A DNA stretch of 64,000 nt, taken from Epiperipatus broadwayi. Lineage: Eukaryota > Onychophora > Udeonychophora > Euonychophora > Peripatidae. Of the stretch, positions 50,129 to 61,330 are shown piece by piece. Numbering within the stretch: the stretch's first letter is position 1; each line of letters starts with the position of its first letter. A program made the position numbers and the translations under genes. The notes below the pieces were generated by a model. That model did no database searches. It had not been told where the DNA came from and saw only the letters and a list, made by a program, of their open reading frames with translations. The DNA is taken from the NCBI GenBank assembly GCA_028023455.1, contig JAQFVV010006216.1:4108877-4172876 (forward strand), given 5' to 3'.

Positions 50129-50340
50129 TTAAGGGGAAGTTGGCTTTTGAAATGAATTATGGGAAGTTTTGTTTGTTCTGTATATATATGTTGTTTCTTT
50201 ATTTTGATTTTCACTTGAGAAGGTCTATTTGTTTAGTAGATGAAACCATGGTTGTGTAAGGATTTTGATAAAATTTGGATTTTCATCTAATATTGTATTG
50301 TTTTATGGTTTTGTATTATTTATATATATATATATAAAAG

Positions 50341-50620
50341 TAATGTAATTTAGAAGAAATTTGAACTCAGACTTTCAAACTGCCTACACCTATCTACTTC
50401 ATCTTATAAAATTGATACATATGACCACATACATATGAAAAAGATAAATGATCTCCAAAATACATATTTTGTACTGAACTAGCACTCATCAGTTGGTTCA
50501 GATCATCATCTCCAACATGTATATAATCAATGCTCAGTTGACATTAAGATAGCAAATCTTCATACTTTAATAGACAAACTTCAATCTAGTCTGAGTTCAA
50601 ATCCCTTCCAAAATATACAT
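50341..50620. repeat. inverted pair of B-box-containing SINE-like remnants
   Basis: The left part contains ATTTGAACTCAGACTTTCAAA and the right part AGTCTGAGTTCAAATCCCTT, which is its inverted counterpart. AGTTCAAATCC resembles a Pol III B box. The segment lies between two (TA)n tracts. No A box is clear, so the SINE label is tentative. Confidence 0.35.
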
Positions 50621-51203
50621 ATATATATATATATTATATTTAATGTTTTCACGGTTACTATTTGAGATCTAACATGCTATTTTGTCAAAACATTGGGAAG
50701 TAATCAAAAATAGCATACAGATTAACCTAAAAAATACTTTAGGTATATATATTGTAGTAGAAGAAAGTATAAGGGATATACATATGTTTTCTTGTTGATT
50801 ATTATTTAGATACTGATTTTGAAAAAGGATGATATAGAAATGTATGTGTGGAAACACTACCATACATTGATACAGCCATCTATGACACAATAAAAAAAAG
50901 TTCTTAATATTTTTTAAAACATAGATCAAGAACTCAATTCTCAATTAATGATTAAGATGATAATAATCAAACAAAGTATTAACATTTTGGAAAAATCATA
51001 TAGAATTCTAAAAAAAAAAGTAGTATATTTCAGGATTATCATCATATTACTATCATTTATGTGAAGGTTGAACTTTGAATTGCATTATTTAATAGCTTCA
51101 CTTGTAATCAGGATATATCAATTAGGTTTCTGTAATTCCCCTTTATTGTGGAAGATTATATAGGATATCTAATTCCTTCCTCGTGAGCATTCTGACATTC
51201 TCA
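50621..51203. other. AT-rich spacer
   Basis: No supported gene. The minus frame 50669-50944 (91 codons) has no motif and is judged to be chance. Confidence 0.45.
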
Positions 51204-51458
51204 TTCTAGAGCAGTGTTTCCCAACCTGTGGTACGTGTACCACTGGTGGTACGCGAGTTGCTGGTAAACGAAAAATAATCAGTAATGGCGGACATAAAAA
51301 AAAAATTAAATCATAAAAATATAGAAACGTTTTTTCCTATAATTCATAAAAATTATTTTAATTAATAATATTATACAGTAAAGTTGTTAATATGTACAGT
51401 CGATAACGATCTTTAATGTTAATGATAAAATTGAAAGTATGATTAAGAAATTAGATTT

Positions 51459-51989
51459 TTGGAAACAGTAATATATATATATGTAAGTATCGAGAACAAT
51501 CAACTGGAAGTATTCGAATCTCTACATATTTTTTTGTTTGAAAATAAGGTTAGTCTGTCTCAAGATATACAAGAAAATATAATAGCACATTTAACAGGAT
51601 TAAAATGGTCTTTCATGGAATATTTTCCAAAACCCGAAAACACAAATGATAATTGGATTTCAAACCCCTTCTGTGCAGAAAATTTAGAAAAAGCTACATC
51701 ATTATCAATAAAGGATAAAAAAAATTTAATAGAATTATCATGTGACAGAACTTTACAAGTAGAATTCAAATGACACAATCTAATTAATTTTTGGTTAAAC
51801 ATTAAAGAATATGAACAACTTTCTGAGAAAGCTCTCAAATTATTATTACCATTTACTAGTACAGAATTAATAGGAAGAGCTTTTTCTTCATTTATTTTTT
51901 TAAAAAATAAGTATCGAAACAGATTGAACCAAATTTCAAAAAATTATGTTCGAAACAAGCACAAAGATCACATTAAATTTATTTTATAA
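51459..51989 (+). pseudogene. hAT transposase C-terminal fragment (ZBED5/SCAND3-like)
   Basis: An open stretch to 51773 reads DIQENIIAHLTGLKWSFMEYF, NDNWISNPFC and LIELSCDRTLQ, then a stop. The same frame continues with NFWLNIKEYEQLSEKALKLL, FTSTELIGRAFSSFIFLKNK and YRNRL, the hAT dimerisation region that normally holds the catalytic Glu near the C-terminus. The final part degrades at 51989. These blocks are characteristic of ZBED5- and FAM200-like hAT proteins, known from established families. Confidence 0.85.
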
Positions 51990-52097
51990 AAATATTTGAT
52001 TATGATAAGAAAATATATTAATTGGTTTTTTATAATTTTGTGTTTTTATTAAAACCATTTATTAGTAAATGAAATATGACAAAATAGTTGATAAATA

Positions 52098-52373
52098 ATG
52101 AGTCGGATCATGGCAAATCAATCTAAATTATTTAATTTGAAAGAATGTATCAGAAAAGGATCATACCCAGAAATTAGACTCTCATTAATTCTTGATCATC
52201 TATTGTGGATTACTAGATGTAAGCTAGTATTTAATCATCAAAATTTTAATCCTATTAACTTCATGCTGAACAATATAAAGAAAACAAGAACAAGAGATAG
52301 CCTGATAACCCCTGAGGTTATTTTTACCATGACTTGGGACATGCTGAATTTATCCTCTCCATGGCCCAACTAA
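52098..52373 (+). pseudogene. LINE reverse-transcriptase C-terminal remnant (tentative)
   Basis: 91 codons open from ATG. LDHLLWITRCKLVFNHQNF, then LNNIKKTRTRD, follows the pattern of the C-terminal region of many non-LTR retrotransposon polyproteins, where a W-x-x-R-x-x-hhF block precedes a run of basic residues. It lies within the hAT boundaries, so it was either inserted into or carried by that element. A poly-A-like tail is not clear. The assignment is by pattern only. Confidence 0.35.
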
Positions 52374-52797
52374 TAGCAAGATGCTCCGAAAAAGAGAAAA
52401 CAGACTCAAATTCGGGAAAACCAAATGAAGGAATGAGAAAACACTTTGAACAAAATATGTACCAAATAACCTTTAATGTAATCTTTAATAAATTATTTTG
52501 GGAAAAAATATGAAACTTTGAACAAACACATACATATAAATATGTTACAGTGAGTTTATAATTTCAGTGAGTTTATAATCTGGCATGATGTTTAGGCATG
52601 TTTCAATGTAATTTGTCTCATTATGAGATGTGAATACATACATGGTCACCCTATAATATTTATAATGCAAATAAAATAACACACTCGCAATAACAAATTT
52701 CACGAAATACAATCATTTTTCAAAGTGGTACAATTTAGCGTGATGTACTACCAAGTGGTACGCGAGCTAAAAAAGATTGGGAAACACTGTTCTAGAG

Positions 52798-53130
52798 CAT
52801 AAATATATCCTGAATATAAACTGTTTAATATGCAAGGGAAATAATGCAACTTAAACGAGAATGATATGGACACTAAATTTAATTTTAAATAAAAAATAAT
52901 TTATTAAAATGATTTGATTAATTAAAAATTATCTTTAGTTGTATGTATGGATATAGACCTAATATAACAATGAATTGATATATGTTTCAACTAATGAGAG
53001 AGAAAAAAAAACTAATTTATAAAGATTGCTCTATCTAATCTTCATAAACCAATTTAATCCCCATATTTTGCTAATACATAAAATTCTTTAAATGCCAACA
53101 TTATTGTCATATATATATATATATATATAT
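52798..53130. other. spacer ending in (TA)n
   Basis: AT-rich, no gene. The (AT)n tract at 53111-53131 abuts the next repeat array. Confidence 0.6.
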
Positions 53131-54222
53131 CAACAGATGGCGTTCTACCAAAAACACCATCAAGCGTATGTTTGCACAAACATCAGAGCATGCATTCACT
53201 ATCTCTAACTTTAATTCCACTTTCAGATCATGATTTCAAGCTATTTGCTATCATCAGTGAAAGGCAGGAATTTTAGAAACTAGATCTAAACACAAACTCT
53301 GAGAGTTTATGAAACAGTTTCTATTCAGCTTGCAAGCGTGAATCTTTTAGACACGTAATGTCTTCAAACTCAGCATAGCAAGCCAGATAGCTTGACGGTG
53401 TTTTTGGTAGAACGCCATCTGTTGATATAAATACAAGCATTAGCAAGTTTTTAACTTGTTTTTTGTTTTTCATAAATGTACCTTTGAGGTCTTTCTAGCA
53501 ATGGTATATATTGCAGAGGCTTCTACTATGTGGTGATGCTGAACTGAGATCAGACCCATGTAGCTATCTGGCTTGCTATGCTGAGTTTGAAGACGTTACG
53601 TGTCTAAAAGATTCACGCTTGCAAGCTGAATAGAAACTGTTTCATAAACGCTCAGAGTTTGTGTTTAGATCTAGTTTCTAAAATTCCTGTCTTTCACTGA
53701 TGATAGCAAATAGCTTGAAATCATGATCTGAAAGTGGAATTAAAGTTAGAGATAGTGAATGCATGCTCTGACGTTTGTGTAAACATACACTTGACGGTGT
53801 TTTTGGTAGAACGCCATCTGTTGATATAAATACAAGCATTAGCAAGTTTTTAACTTGTTTTTTGTTTTTCATAAATGTACCTTTGAGGTCTTTCTAGCAA
53901 TGATATATATTGCAGAGGCTTCTACTATGTGGTGATGCTGATCTGAGATCAGACCCATGTAGCTATCTGGCTTGCTATGATGAGTTTGAAGACATTACGT
54001 GTCTAAAAGATTCACGCTTGCAAGCTGAATAGAAACTGTTTCATAAACGCTCAGAGTTTGTGTTTAGATCTAGTTTCTAAAATTCCTGTTTTTCACTGAC
54101 GATAGCAAATAGCTTGAGATCATGATCTGAAAGTGGAATTAAAGTTAGAGATAGTGAATGCATGCTCTGACGTTTGTGTAAACATACGCTTGATGGTAAC
54201 TTGTTTTTTGTTTTTCATATAT
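53131..54222. repeat. ~400 bp tandem repeat family, array 3, with inverted leader
   Basis: Two direct units start at 53391 and 53790 (period 399 bp), with a truncated third at 54197. The first 260 bp (53131-53392) is an inverted copy of the end of a unit. Shared phrases include GTTTTTGGTAGAACGCCATC, ACAAGCATTAGCAAG, TACGTGTCTAAAAGATTCACG and ATAGCAAATAGCTTG. The core ACACGTAATGTCTTCAAA, with AAGCCAGATAGCTA nearby, matches arrays 1 and 2, so all three belong to one wider family. (TA)n tracts flank both sides. Units 1 and 2 are nearly identical, so the duplication is recent. Confidence 0.88.
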
Positions 54223-57200
54223 ATATATTGTGCCAGGCATGTTTGATGTGGCCAAGCACAAGATAATGTTAAATAAATTAATGGCCGAAAATATGTAAAA
54301 AGTCATTAAATGTGGAGGGGTGTGTATACAATTTATATAATCAAACTTGTTATAAATTAAGAGAGAGAGAACTGTGGCTATAATATAAACTCACACACAT
54401 ATATGATTAAAGCCAATATTTAAAGGCTTAGAATTATGTAATTGAAATTTTGATTTTTGTTTTTTTTTTTAAAAAAAAAAGAAACGCCAAAATGTATTTA
54501 TAATTTTAAATATTTTTGTTTGTTAAAGAAACAGCATTTATTTAACAAATTGTTATTCTGTATTTATATTTTTTGAGTGTTTACAACAGATGTAAAAAAG
54601 AAAATTTGAAATATTACTATTTAAAAATAAGTTAAAAATAATTCAAAATCAAAAGTTTTAATGGTTGTTTTTCTCCTCAGTTGCATTTGAACAAGAGGGT
54701 CATTGTCTTAAATTTAAGAAAAGCCTAAAGACATTCTGATTTTCTATCCATTCTAAAATAATTTCAACTGGACAAAAAGAACTTGATTAAACTTGTGATA
54801 ATGCAGGGAGAGATGAATGCCCAATCTAAGTGAAATATTTTTGTTAAAACTTCGATTGTAATAATGTAATTACTAAAGAAAAAAAAATGAAAAAGATGTT
54901 ATCATTCATTAAAATTTTCATTAGTGATATTGTGATCTGAATGAAGATATAAAAAAGATTTAATTAATTGATTTTTCTTTTTTGGAGGGGATACCTGAAT
55001 TGAGGAGGTATTGAGGTGATATAGTTCTGTTTTGAAGTTGAGAGAAGGCAGTTCATTTTTGTTCTTCAAAGGAAAATCTTATTAGGAGCCTAAGTCTAAT
55101 TTTTATTGTTAAGCTAATGCTGTTAATGGAACCACGTGAAGTCTTGCAACCTTTTGAGCAAGCATACTGATTCTAATTCACCCTAATCTGTGGCATGTAC
55201 TCTAATTAAAAATTTATTCAGTCATTCAAATAACCATTCGAGCAATTAACCCAGTCAGTAATTGATGGTTTAAACATCGGACAATTAAGTGGTGTAGAGT
55301 AATGTCAGTTATCTAGCCAACTAATGGAAAGCTAAATGATGGACAGATGTTTATTCCACCATATACTCAGTTGATGCCGATGGAAGTTTAATTGCAACAC
55401 GCCACTGAAACTAGAATTCATAAACAAGAAAAGACTTTATAGTGTGTAATATCCGTTGTTCAGCCTAAAGATGCAAATCAAGAACTTTCCTGCACATAGA
55501 ATGATTATGAAGTAGAAGCCCACTTCAGTGCATCCATCCAGCTTCGCTCTTGCTGTCCAAACAGAATGTAAATGCCAAGAGTCAAACACCAAAGTGATGA
55601 TGATCAATTCTATGAACTTGTGCCACAGTCAAGTCCAGCCCTTGTTGCAGTAGATTTATAGACTTTATCAGGTATACTATTTTTTTTTGTGAATGTATTT
55701 ATTCTATTCAAATTTAATACGCATTTCCTAAATATATGTCTTATGTACATACATACATAAACACATCTTTTAATGTAATTTGTTAATTTTTTCTTATTTG
55801 CTTAATGCACATGTGTAAGTTTATAATCCACAGATCACTATTTCTCATGTATAATTATTTAATTCATTTTTCTTATTAAGAAAGAAATTTTCCTTTAGTT
55901 AGTTTAATGATTGCTTTGATGAGTATTTCTTTACAATTATAGTTTTGTTTGTTAAAATGATTTATATAGTGTGTAATATTTGTTTTGTATATTTAATCAA
56001 GCTGGGAATATTAATTTTGTATTCATATTATAAATGGTATGGGGTAATGGGTTAATAAAATATTTATATTATAATTTTAAAGTGACCACCGCCATATATT
56101 TTTTTATTATTCTCTTTGTCATTTACTTTCTCTAACTATATTAGTAATTAATTGTGCGAGTTTTCCAATCCCCATTCTTTAACTGAGAATAGAGTACACT
56201 GAGCTAACAAATGGGAAATCATCTTACCGGGTCTTAGATCTTTATTTGTCATGAGAATACTTGTTTATTAGTTTTGTTTGAATAATTATTTACCTGCATA
56301 TATGCCCCATAATATTTGAACTTGCATATCCTTCCAGGAGGAGAATTAATTTTCCTACTGGGAGTGGCGTGAGGGGTTGGTTTAGAGTCATCCCCCAAAG
56401 ATATGTAAGAATCAATCTTTTTATAGGTATTTTTTGTGTCCGTAATAATATTACAGTAAAATATTTAAATTTCTCCTTATTCCGGCATGCCACCATATTT
56501 CTTTTCATGTTTGATTTGTGCACATGCTTATATTAACGGAGTAAGTATATATATATATATTATCACAATCCAAAGTAGCTTGACATTCACAATCACAGTC
56601 TTTAAACTATAATATTTTTTTTTAAAAATCCAATAAATCAAATTAATATATATATAATAAAAATAAAATGAATATTTTTTTTTACAAATGTAATATGAAA
56701 ATAATATCACTTTAGTAATATGTACTCCTACATTTACGTACAATAAAACTGTTTCTGTAGGTTTATCTTAAAAACACTATAGATTTGTCTTCACCATAAA
56801 AATGTTTGAATATTTCCATATGCTACTCTTTGGTTTTTTTACACTTATATTTGGAATTTATTTTTAGCTTTGGATCTCTCTAAATTCTTTAAGAGTTATA
56901 CTGCTTCAATCTAAAACAACTTTTGGGCAACAGAAATAAACTTCTATCAGAACAGGAAAAAGTTTAGCTTTTAATCCATCTATTAAGCAGGGCATAGAAA
57001 CATTTCACTATTAAGAAATTACCTTTTGTATGTGTGGACAGTGAACATTTCTCAACAAATATTGTTGAAAATAATTTTTATAAAGCAGTTTTTCACCAAG
57101 AATAGAACAGATACTAAAAAGTAATTTCTAGCTATATGACTTCTTTATATAAATATCAAGTTATGGTGACTACTTCTACTGATATTTATTTCTTTTTTTT

Positions 57201-57350
57201 GTATCCCTGCTTTACACTGTGATATGATTCCAATCAGACAATGAATATGTGAATACTGAATGAATGTGAATGAATTAAACTTCTGTTTTACATATTAAGC
57301 CAATAAACATCACATGATCAGCATTTCTTATGCTTTCTTATAACTGTTAT
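54223..57350. other. unresolved stretch with GC-richer patch
   Basis: No confident gene. From 55010 to 55680 GC is raised and the plus strand has broken codon-like pieces (for example QSDDDQFYELVPQSSPALVA near 55590-55660) ending close to a possible donor TCAG|GTATAC. Stops interrupt every frame, so it may be an old retroelement or a non-coding exon. A minus-strand exon candidate lies at 56294-56416. Confidence 0.35.
56294..56416 (-). CDS. weak exon candidate (SPPG motif)
   Basis: On the minus strand, 41 codons (phase 0 at both ends) read IDSYISLGDDSKPTPHATPS then RKINSPPGRICKF, ending at CAG|GTAAAT. The local base composition is raised. The R-x-x-N-x-P-P-G pattern recalls the repeated motif of Jupiter/HN1 (JPT) microtubule-associated proteins, but one motif of this length is not proof. 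The acceptor side (ATAAAAAG) is poor, and an alternative frame of 77 codons overlaps. Confidence 0.22.
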
Positions 57351-57352
57351 TA

Positions 57353-57603
57353 AAACAGGCAAAAACTCACTATAAGTATTGCCACACAGCAAGCTAGAGT
57401 AATCAATGGATGCCAGAAGGCTTATGCATAAAATCCCCATCAGATACAAGGCTCCTCACTGACGAAGGTCACAAACCAGAAATTACTCTGGGGATATTGG
57501 ATGAGTAGGCTCTAGATAGGGATTTTATGCACAAGCCTTCTGGCGTCCATTGATTACTCTAGCTTGCTGTGTGGCAATACGTATAGTATGTTTTTGCCTG
57601 TTT
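57353..57603. mobile_element. foldback MITE, 251 bp, TA target duplication
   Basis: Near-palindrome: arms of about 90 bp share ACAGGCAAAAAC, GCCACACAGCAAGCTAGAGT and CCATTGATTACTCTAGC in mirror order, with a spacer of about 75 bp. TA lies on both sides (57351-57352 and 57604-57605), as for Tc1/mariner-type MITEs. Arm mismatches are few, so it is relatively young. Confidence 0.8.
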
Positions 57604-57605
57604 TA

Positions 57606-58823
57606 CATATTCTTAATTCTATATATACAGCCTTTTTGATATATGTCAAAAATATGTCTATCTAACTGTAAACCACCCCTTTTACTTATGAAAAGTTGTT
57701 TCCTTTAATACTATGATAGTTTTTTTTTTCCTGTTTCTTATAGACTATTTTTAAACTTATTACCAAATAATTCATAAATATAAGACTATAATTAAGTATA
57801 ATTAATTATAGTTCTTTTTTAAACTTTATTTAATTATAATAAAATGAACTTGTCATAAAATCTATTTGGATTTTTTTAAAAAAAAAATACATGCCACAAT
57901 GTAGAAATTTATTTATAAATTTTTGAATTTTATATTTAAAATTTATGCCAAAGTTAATTTTTTTGAATATAGATTTACTTTTTTTCTACTCTATCCAAAA
58001 ATATATAAATTTTTAAGAATCATATTTACGGGTTAAGAAATTAAAAGTACACCATTATGGTATCCCGCAGAATGTGAAATACAACAATTCTATATATTTA
58101 CATAAAATAATTTCTATTTTTATTATTATCAATGGGATAACATTTATTTAATTTTAGAATTCCAATTATTTAATTTTATAATTTTTTAATTATTTAATAA
58201 AAAGGTTTTCATTATTTAAAATTTGACTGAGCACTTTGAGATTTTGAATGGGTCCATCACTGGATACACATATATATTATCACAATATATTGTACCAGTA
58301 ACCTGAAGAGACTACCTTTAAATATGACTAATCAATATAACTTTCATAGAGTCATATATAAATTAGATAATAATGGAGATGATTAAACCTAAAACAGATA
58401 TTTCTCAATTACTTCTTCAAAATCAATAGTAATTTGAAATAGTTTTACTACTTAGAAGTAATTTAATTTAAATAAAAGGCATGCATTTTCAGCCTAATAG
58501 GATGCCAAGCTGAAAGGATCAATTTCCTCAATTCACAATAACATTTGGCATTTATATAGGGATTAAACATTCTCTCTATTTTTTTTTTTTTGACAAACAC
58601 AATACTGATCAGTGCTATTATGAAATGCAAGCTAACAAATAAAATGGCACTAATAACTTGAATTTTGAAAACTAATAATAATTTATTTACTGTTACAATT
58701 AACTAATGCATACTCAAGCACACATAAAGTTAGAATATCTATTTACGAATACATTCATACACTAGCTAAGCATATAAAAAATTAATAGATAAAAGTAATT
58801 TAGCAACTAATATAAAATACATT
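57606..58823. other. AT-rich spacer
   Basis: No supported gene or element; homopolymer-rich. Confidence 0.55.
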
Positions 58824-59024
58824 TGGTTGTCATCTGATCCTTCGTGTCAACCACTAGAGGTGCTATTTCTAGCTAAATTTCTAGAAATATGCCGTTTCTG
58901 CAGCTGCACCCAAGCCTTTAAGCATTCTTTCTAAAATAAATCCTAGAAAGATTGTTAACTCAGAGTTAAGTCTACTTTCTATGCTAAAAGGTAGAGTGTT
59001 AACTCGGAGTTAAGTCTTCTTTCT

Positions 59025-59216
59025 ATGATAAAAGGCTTAGCGTCTAACAGTGTGGCTTTTTCCGATGCTAAAAGCAGAGGAAAATGCCGTAGTTGTTTGT
59101 TTCATGCACTATATCGTAATGCTGCATTATGTATTTTTTGTAACAATATCATACGAGGGTGTGTTAATGTGATCGTGTCAAAATTATTTAAATTTTCATT
59201 GGTGCCTTTTTTTTAA
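59025..59216 (+). CDS. small Cys-rich open frame inside TIR element
   Basis: 63 codons with a cysteine array GKCRSCLFHALYRNAALC then IFCNNIIRGC (C-x2-C-x11-C-x2-C-x6-C), which could bind zinc. The spacing resembles the C-terminal Cys-rich domain of piggyBac-type transposases, but the TIR and target duplication do not fit piggyBac (no TTAA). It may be a transposase remnant or chance. Confidence 0.22.
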   Translation: MIKGLASNSVAFSDAKSRGKCRSCLFHALYRNAALCIFCNNIIRGCVNVIVSKLFKFSLVPFF

Positions 59217-59337
59217 GATGAATTGATGTACTGTTACATTTTATCAATTTTAACAGTAGTGATTGTTCCTCATAAATTTGTATTCCTCCTAAATTTTCGA
59301 TTAGGGTGGGGTAGTGTAAAATTTTAAAAATCACGCT

Positions 59338-59598
59338 TTGAGTCACGTTTTAGCGAGAAATTTTCTGAGACAAAAAGTATGGCTAATTCCCACAACAGAA
59401 AACTTGAAAAGATGGGAATTGCCAGACACGGACGCCAGCGCTGGAATATTTCTGCAGCAGAAAAAAAGAAAAAAACATCCTGCTGCTGAAAGAAAAGATT
59501 GGATTGTGTGGCAAATATATGCAGATTTGAGGTCCAAAAACATCTGCCGAGACGGAAATGTTCACTTCGTAAAGGCAAGGTTGTTTGAGGGATTTTAA
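59338..59598 (+). CDS. unrecognised 86-codon open frame in GC-richer segment
   Basis: Three overlapping minus frames are also open here, a sign that the low AT content rather than selection keeps stops away. The peptide has a KKRKKH basic patch and no known motif. The segment may be host sequence captured by the TIR element. Confidence 0.15.
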   Translation: MSHVLARNFLRQKVWLIPTTENLKRWELPDTDASAGIFLQQKKRKKHPAAERKDWIVWQIYADLRSKNICRDGNVHFVKARLFEGF

Positions 59599-59639
59599 AT
59601 GGCCTTTGTCAAATGTCAAAAATAAAAAGTAACTTCAAT

Positions 59640-61330
59640 TTTTATTTAAACGTACATCCCTTCTTCTCCCGATAATTGTTGTCATCGGCAATCAAATGTA
59701 AAATAAAAGAAGTAACTAAAATTTTTATTTAAACATAGCCCCAAAAACCCCTCTTCTCCCAATAATTGTTGTCATCGGCAATCAAACGGTCAAATAAAAG
59801 GAACGTCAATTATTCTTTAATAGTATAGAAAAAAACAAAAAACTCTCCCACTAATTGTCATCGGCAATCAAATGTAAACCAATCAAAGTAAGACAATAAA
59901 TTATTAGTTAAACATAACCCAAATTACTATTTGAATGTACACCGAAAAAGACCCGCTCTTGTCAATCAAAATTAAAGAAACCTAGACAATTATTGTCCCA
60001 TTGTCAAATCAAATATTATTTGGGAAAACCTAAATAATTTATAAATGAAAAAGAAAAGAAAGTCAAATCGGTTTTCAATCAAATGGTAACCAATAAAAGT
60101 CACTTAAATTTTGATTTAAACATACACACAAACAAAAAAAAAATGCAAAACCCTTTCTCCCAATAATTGTTGTTGGCAATCAAAGGTGAAAAATAAAAGG
60201 AACGTACAATTATTCTTTAATCGTAAACAAAAACACCCCTCCCACTAATTGTTGTCGGCAATCAAATATAAAGCACTAAAAATAAAGTAAACCGATTATT
60301 TTTTAAATGTAACCCAAATTACTATTTGAACATACACCAAAAAAAGACTCGCTCTTGTCAATAAAAATGAAAGAAAACCACAACAACTATTATTATCCCA
60401 TTGTCAAAAATATTAGGTTTTGGGCAAACCAAAACCATAATTTATAAACGAAAAAAAAAAAAAAGTCAAAACCATTGTCAATCAAATATAACCGATAAAA
60501 GTAACTTCAATTTTGATTTAAACATATACAAAAAACAACCTCTTTAGCTCCCAATAATTGTTGTCAGCAATCAAATGTAAAATAAAAGGAAGGTAAATTG
60601 GTATTTAATCATCACCCAAAAACACCCACCCCTCTCACTAATTATTGTCAGCAATCAAATGTACACCACTACTAAAAGTAATGTAAACTACTATTCTTTA
60701 AATGGTTACACCCCTTCTCCCAATAATTGTTGTCTACAATCGTACACACAAAAAAACACCCCTTCTCCCAATAACTAGTGTCGGCAATCAAATGTAAACC
60801 AATCAAAGTAAGACCACAACTTATTATTTAAACGTAACCCAAATTACTATTTGAATCTACACCAAAAAAACACCCACTCTTGTCAATAAAAATTAAACAA
60901 ACAACAACTATTATTGTCCCATTGTCAAAAATATTTATTTGTAGAACCAAAACCATAATTTATAAACGAAAGGAAGTCAAATGTAAACCAATAAAAGTAA
61001 AGGTTTTAATTTTTATTTAAACATACACTCACACGCGTGAAAAAAATAAAACAACACTTCTCCCAATAATTGTTGTCGGCAATCAAATGTAAACCTATCA
61101 AAGTAACGTAAATTATTATTTAAAGATCCATCAAAAAATCCCGTTCTTTCTTGAATTTTGTCAATCCAATTTTACAAAAACAGTAATACTATTTTAAAAA
61201 AACACAAATAACTATTTGAACACACACCAAAAAAGACCCTTTGGTAAAAAAATTTTTTTAAAAAAACAACTATTATTATCCTATTGTCAAAAATATTATT
61301 TGGGAAAAATAATTCAGAAACGAAAGAAAG
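59640..61330. repeat. higher-order degenerate minisatellite
   Basis: The phrase CAATAATTGTTGTCGGCAATCAAA, or a variant, recurs at about 59669, 59758, 60159, 60243, 60550, 60719 and 61062. ACCCAAATTACTATTTGAA recurs near 59920, 60305 and 60838, and TCCCATTGTCAAA near 59997, 60398 and 60917. The mix gives a higher-order unit of roughly 380-530 bp built from shorter diverged units. No coding capacity. Confidence 0.85.

Larger units (their letters stand above)
48844..50317 (-). mobile_element. Penelope-like element with inverted tail copy
   Basis: The minus strand carries RT followed by a GIY-YIG endonuclease, the defining order of Penelope-like retroelements. The 3' tail (48844-48923) is repeated in inverted orientation at the 5' side (50130-50317, with an insertion of roughly 110 bp): AATGAATTATGGGAAGTTTTGTTT and ATTGTATTGTTTTATGGTTTTGTAT occur in both. 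(TA)n tracts lie outside both ends. An inverted partial copy upstream is a known structure for this class, where such terminal repeats are called pseudo-LTRs. The N-terminal part of RT is missing. Confidence 0.8.
51212..52789 (+). mobile_element. hAT element, internally deleted, 1578 bp
   Basis: The ends are CAGTGTTTCCCAACC and GATTGGGAAACACTG, both followed inward by GTACCAC/GTGGTACGCGAG motifs. Perfect 8 bp duplications TTCTAGAG flank it (51204-51211 and 52790-52797). Only the C-terminal part of a transposase remains, starting within about 250 bp of the left end, so the N-terminal half including the BED finger and first catalytic residues is deleted. A LINE-like fragment lies inside the right half. 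The perfect duplication argues for a relatively recent insertion. Confidence 0.93.

Noticed and set aside
59324-59619. Three overlapping minus-strand frames of 66-84 codons
   Set aside because: Several frames are open at once in a GC-richer patch, which is a composition effect; none has a motif.
59640-61330. CRISPR-like array of repeats and spacers
   Set aside because: Repeats are diverged, of unequal spacing and higher-order, in an animal genome and inside a transposon; no cas genes.
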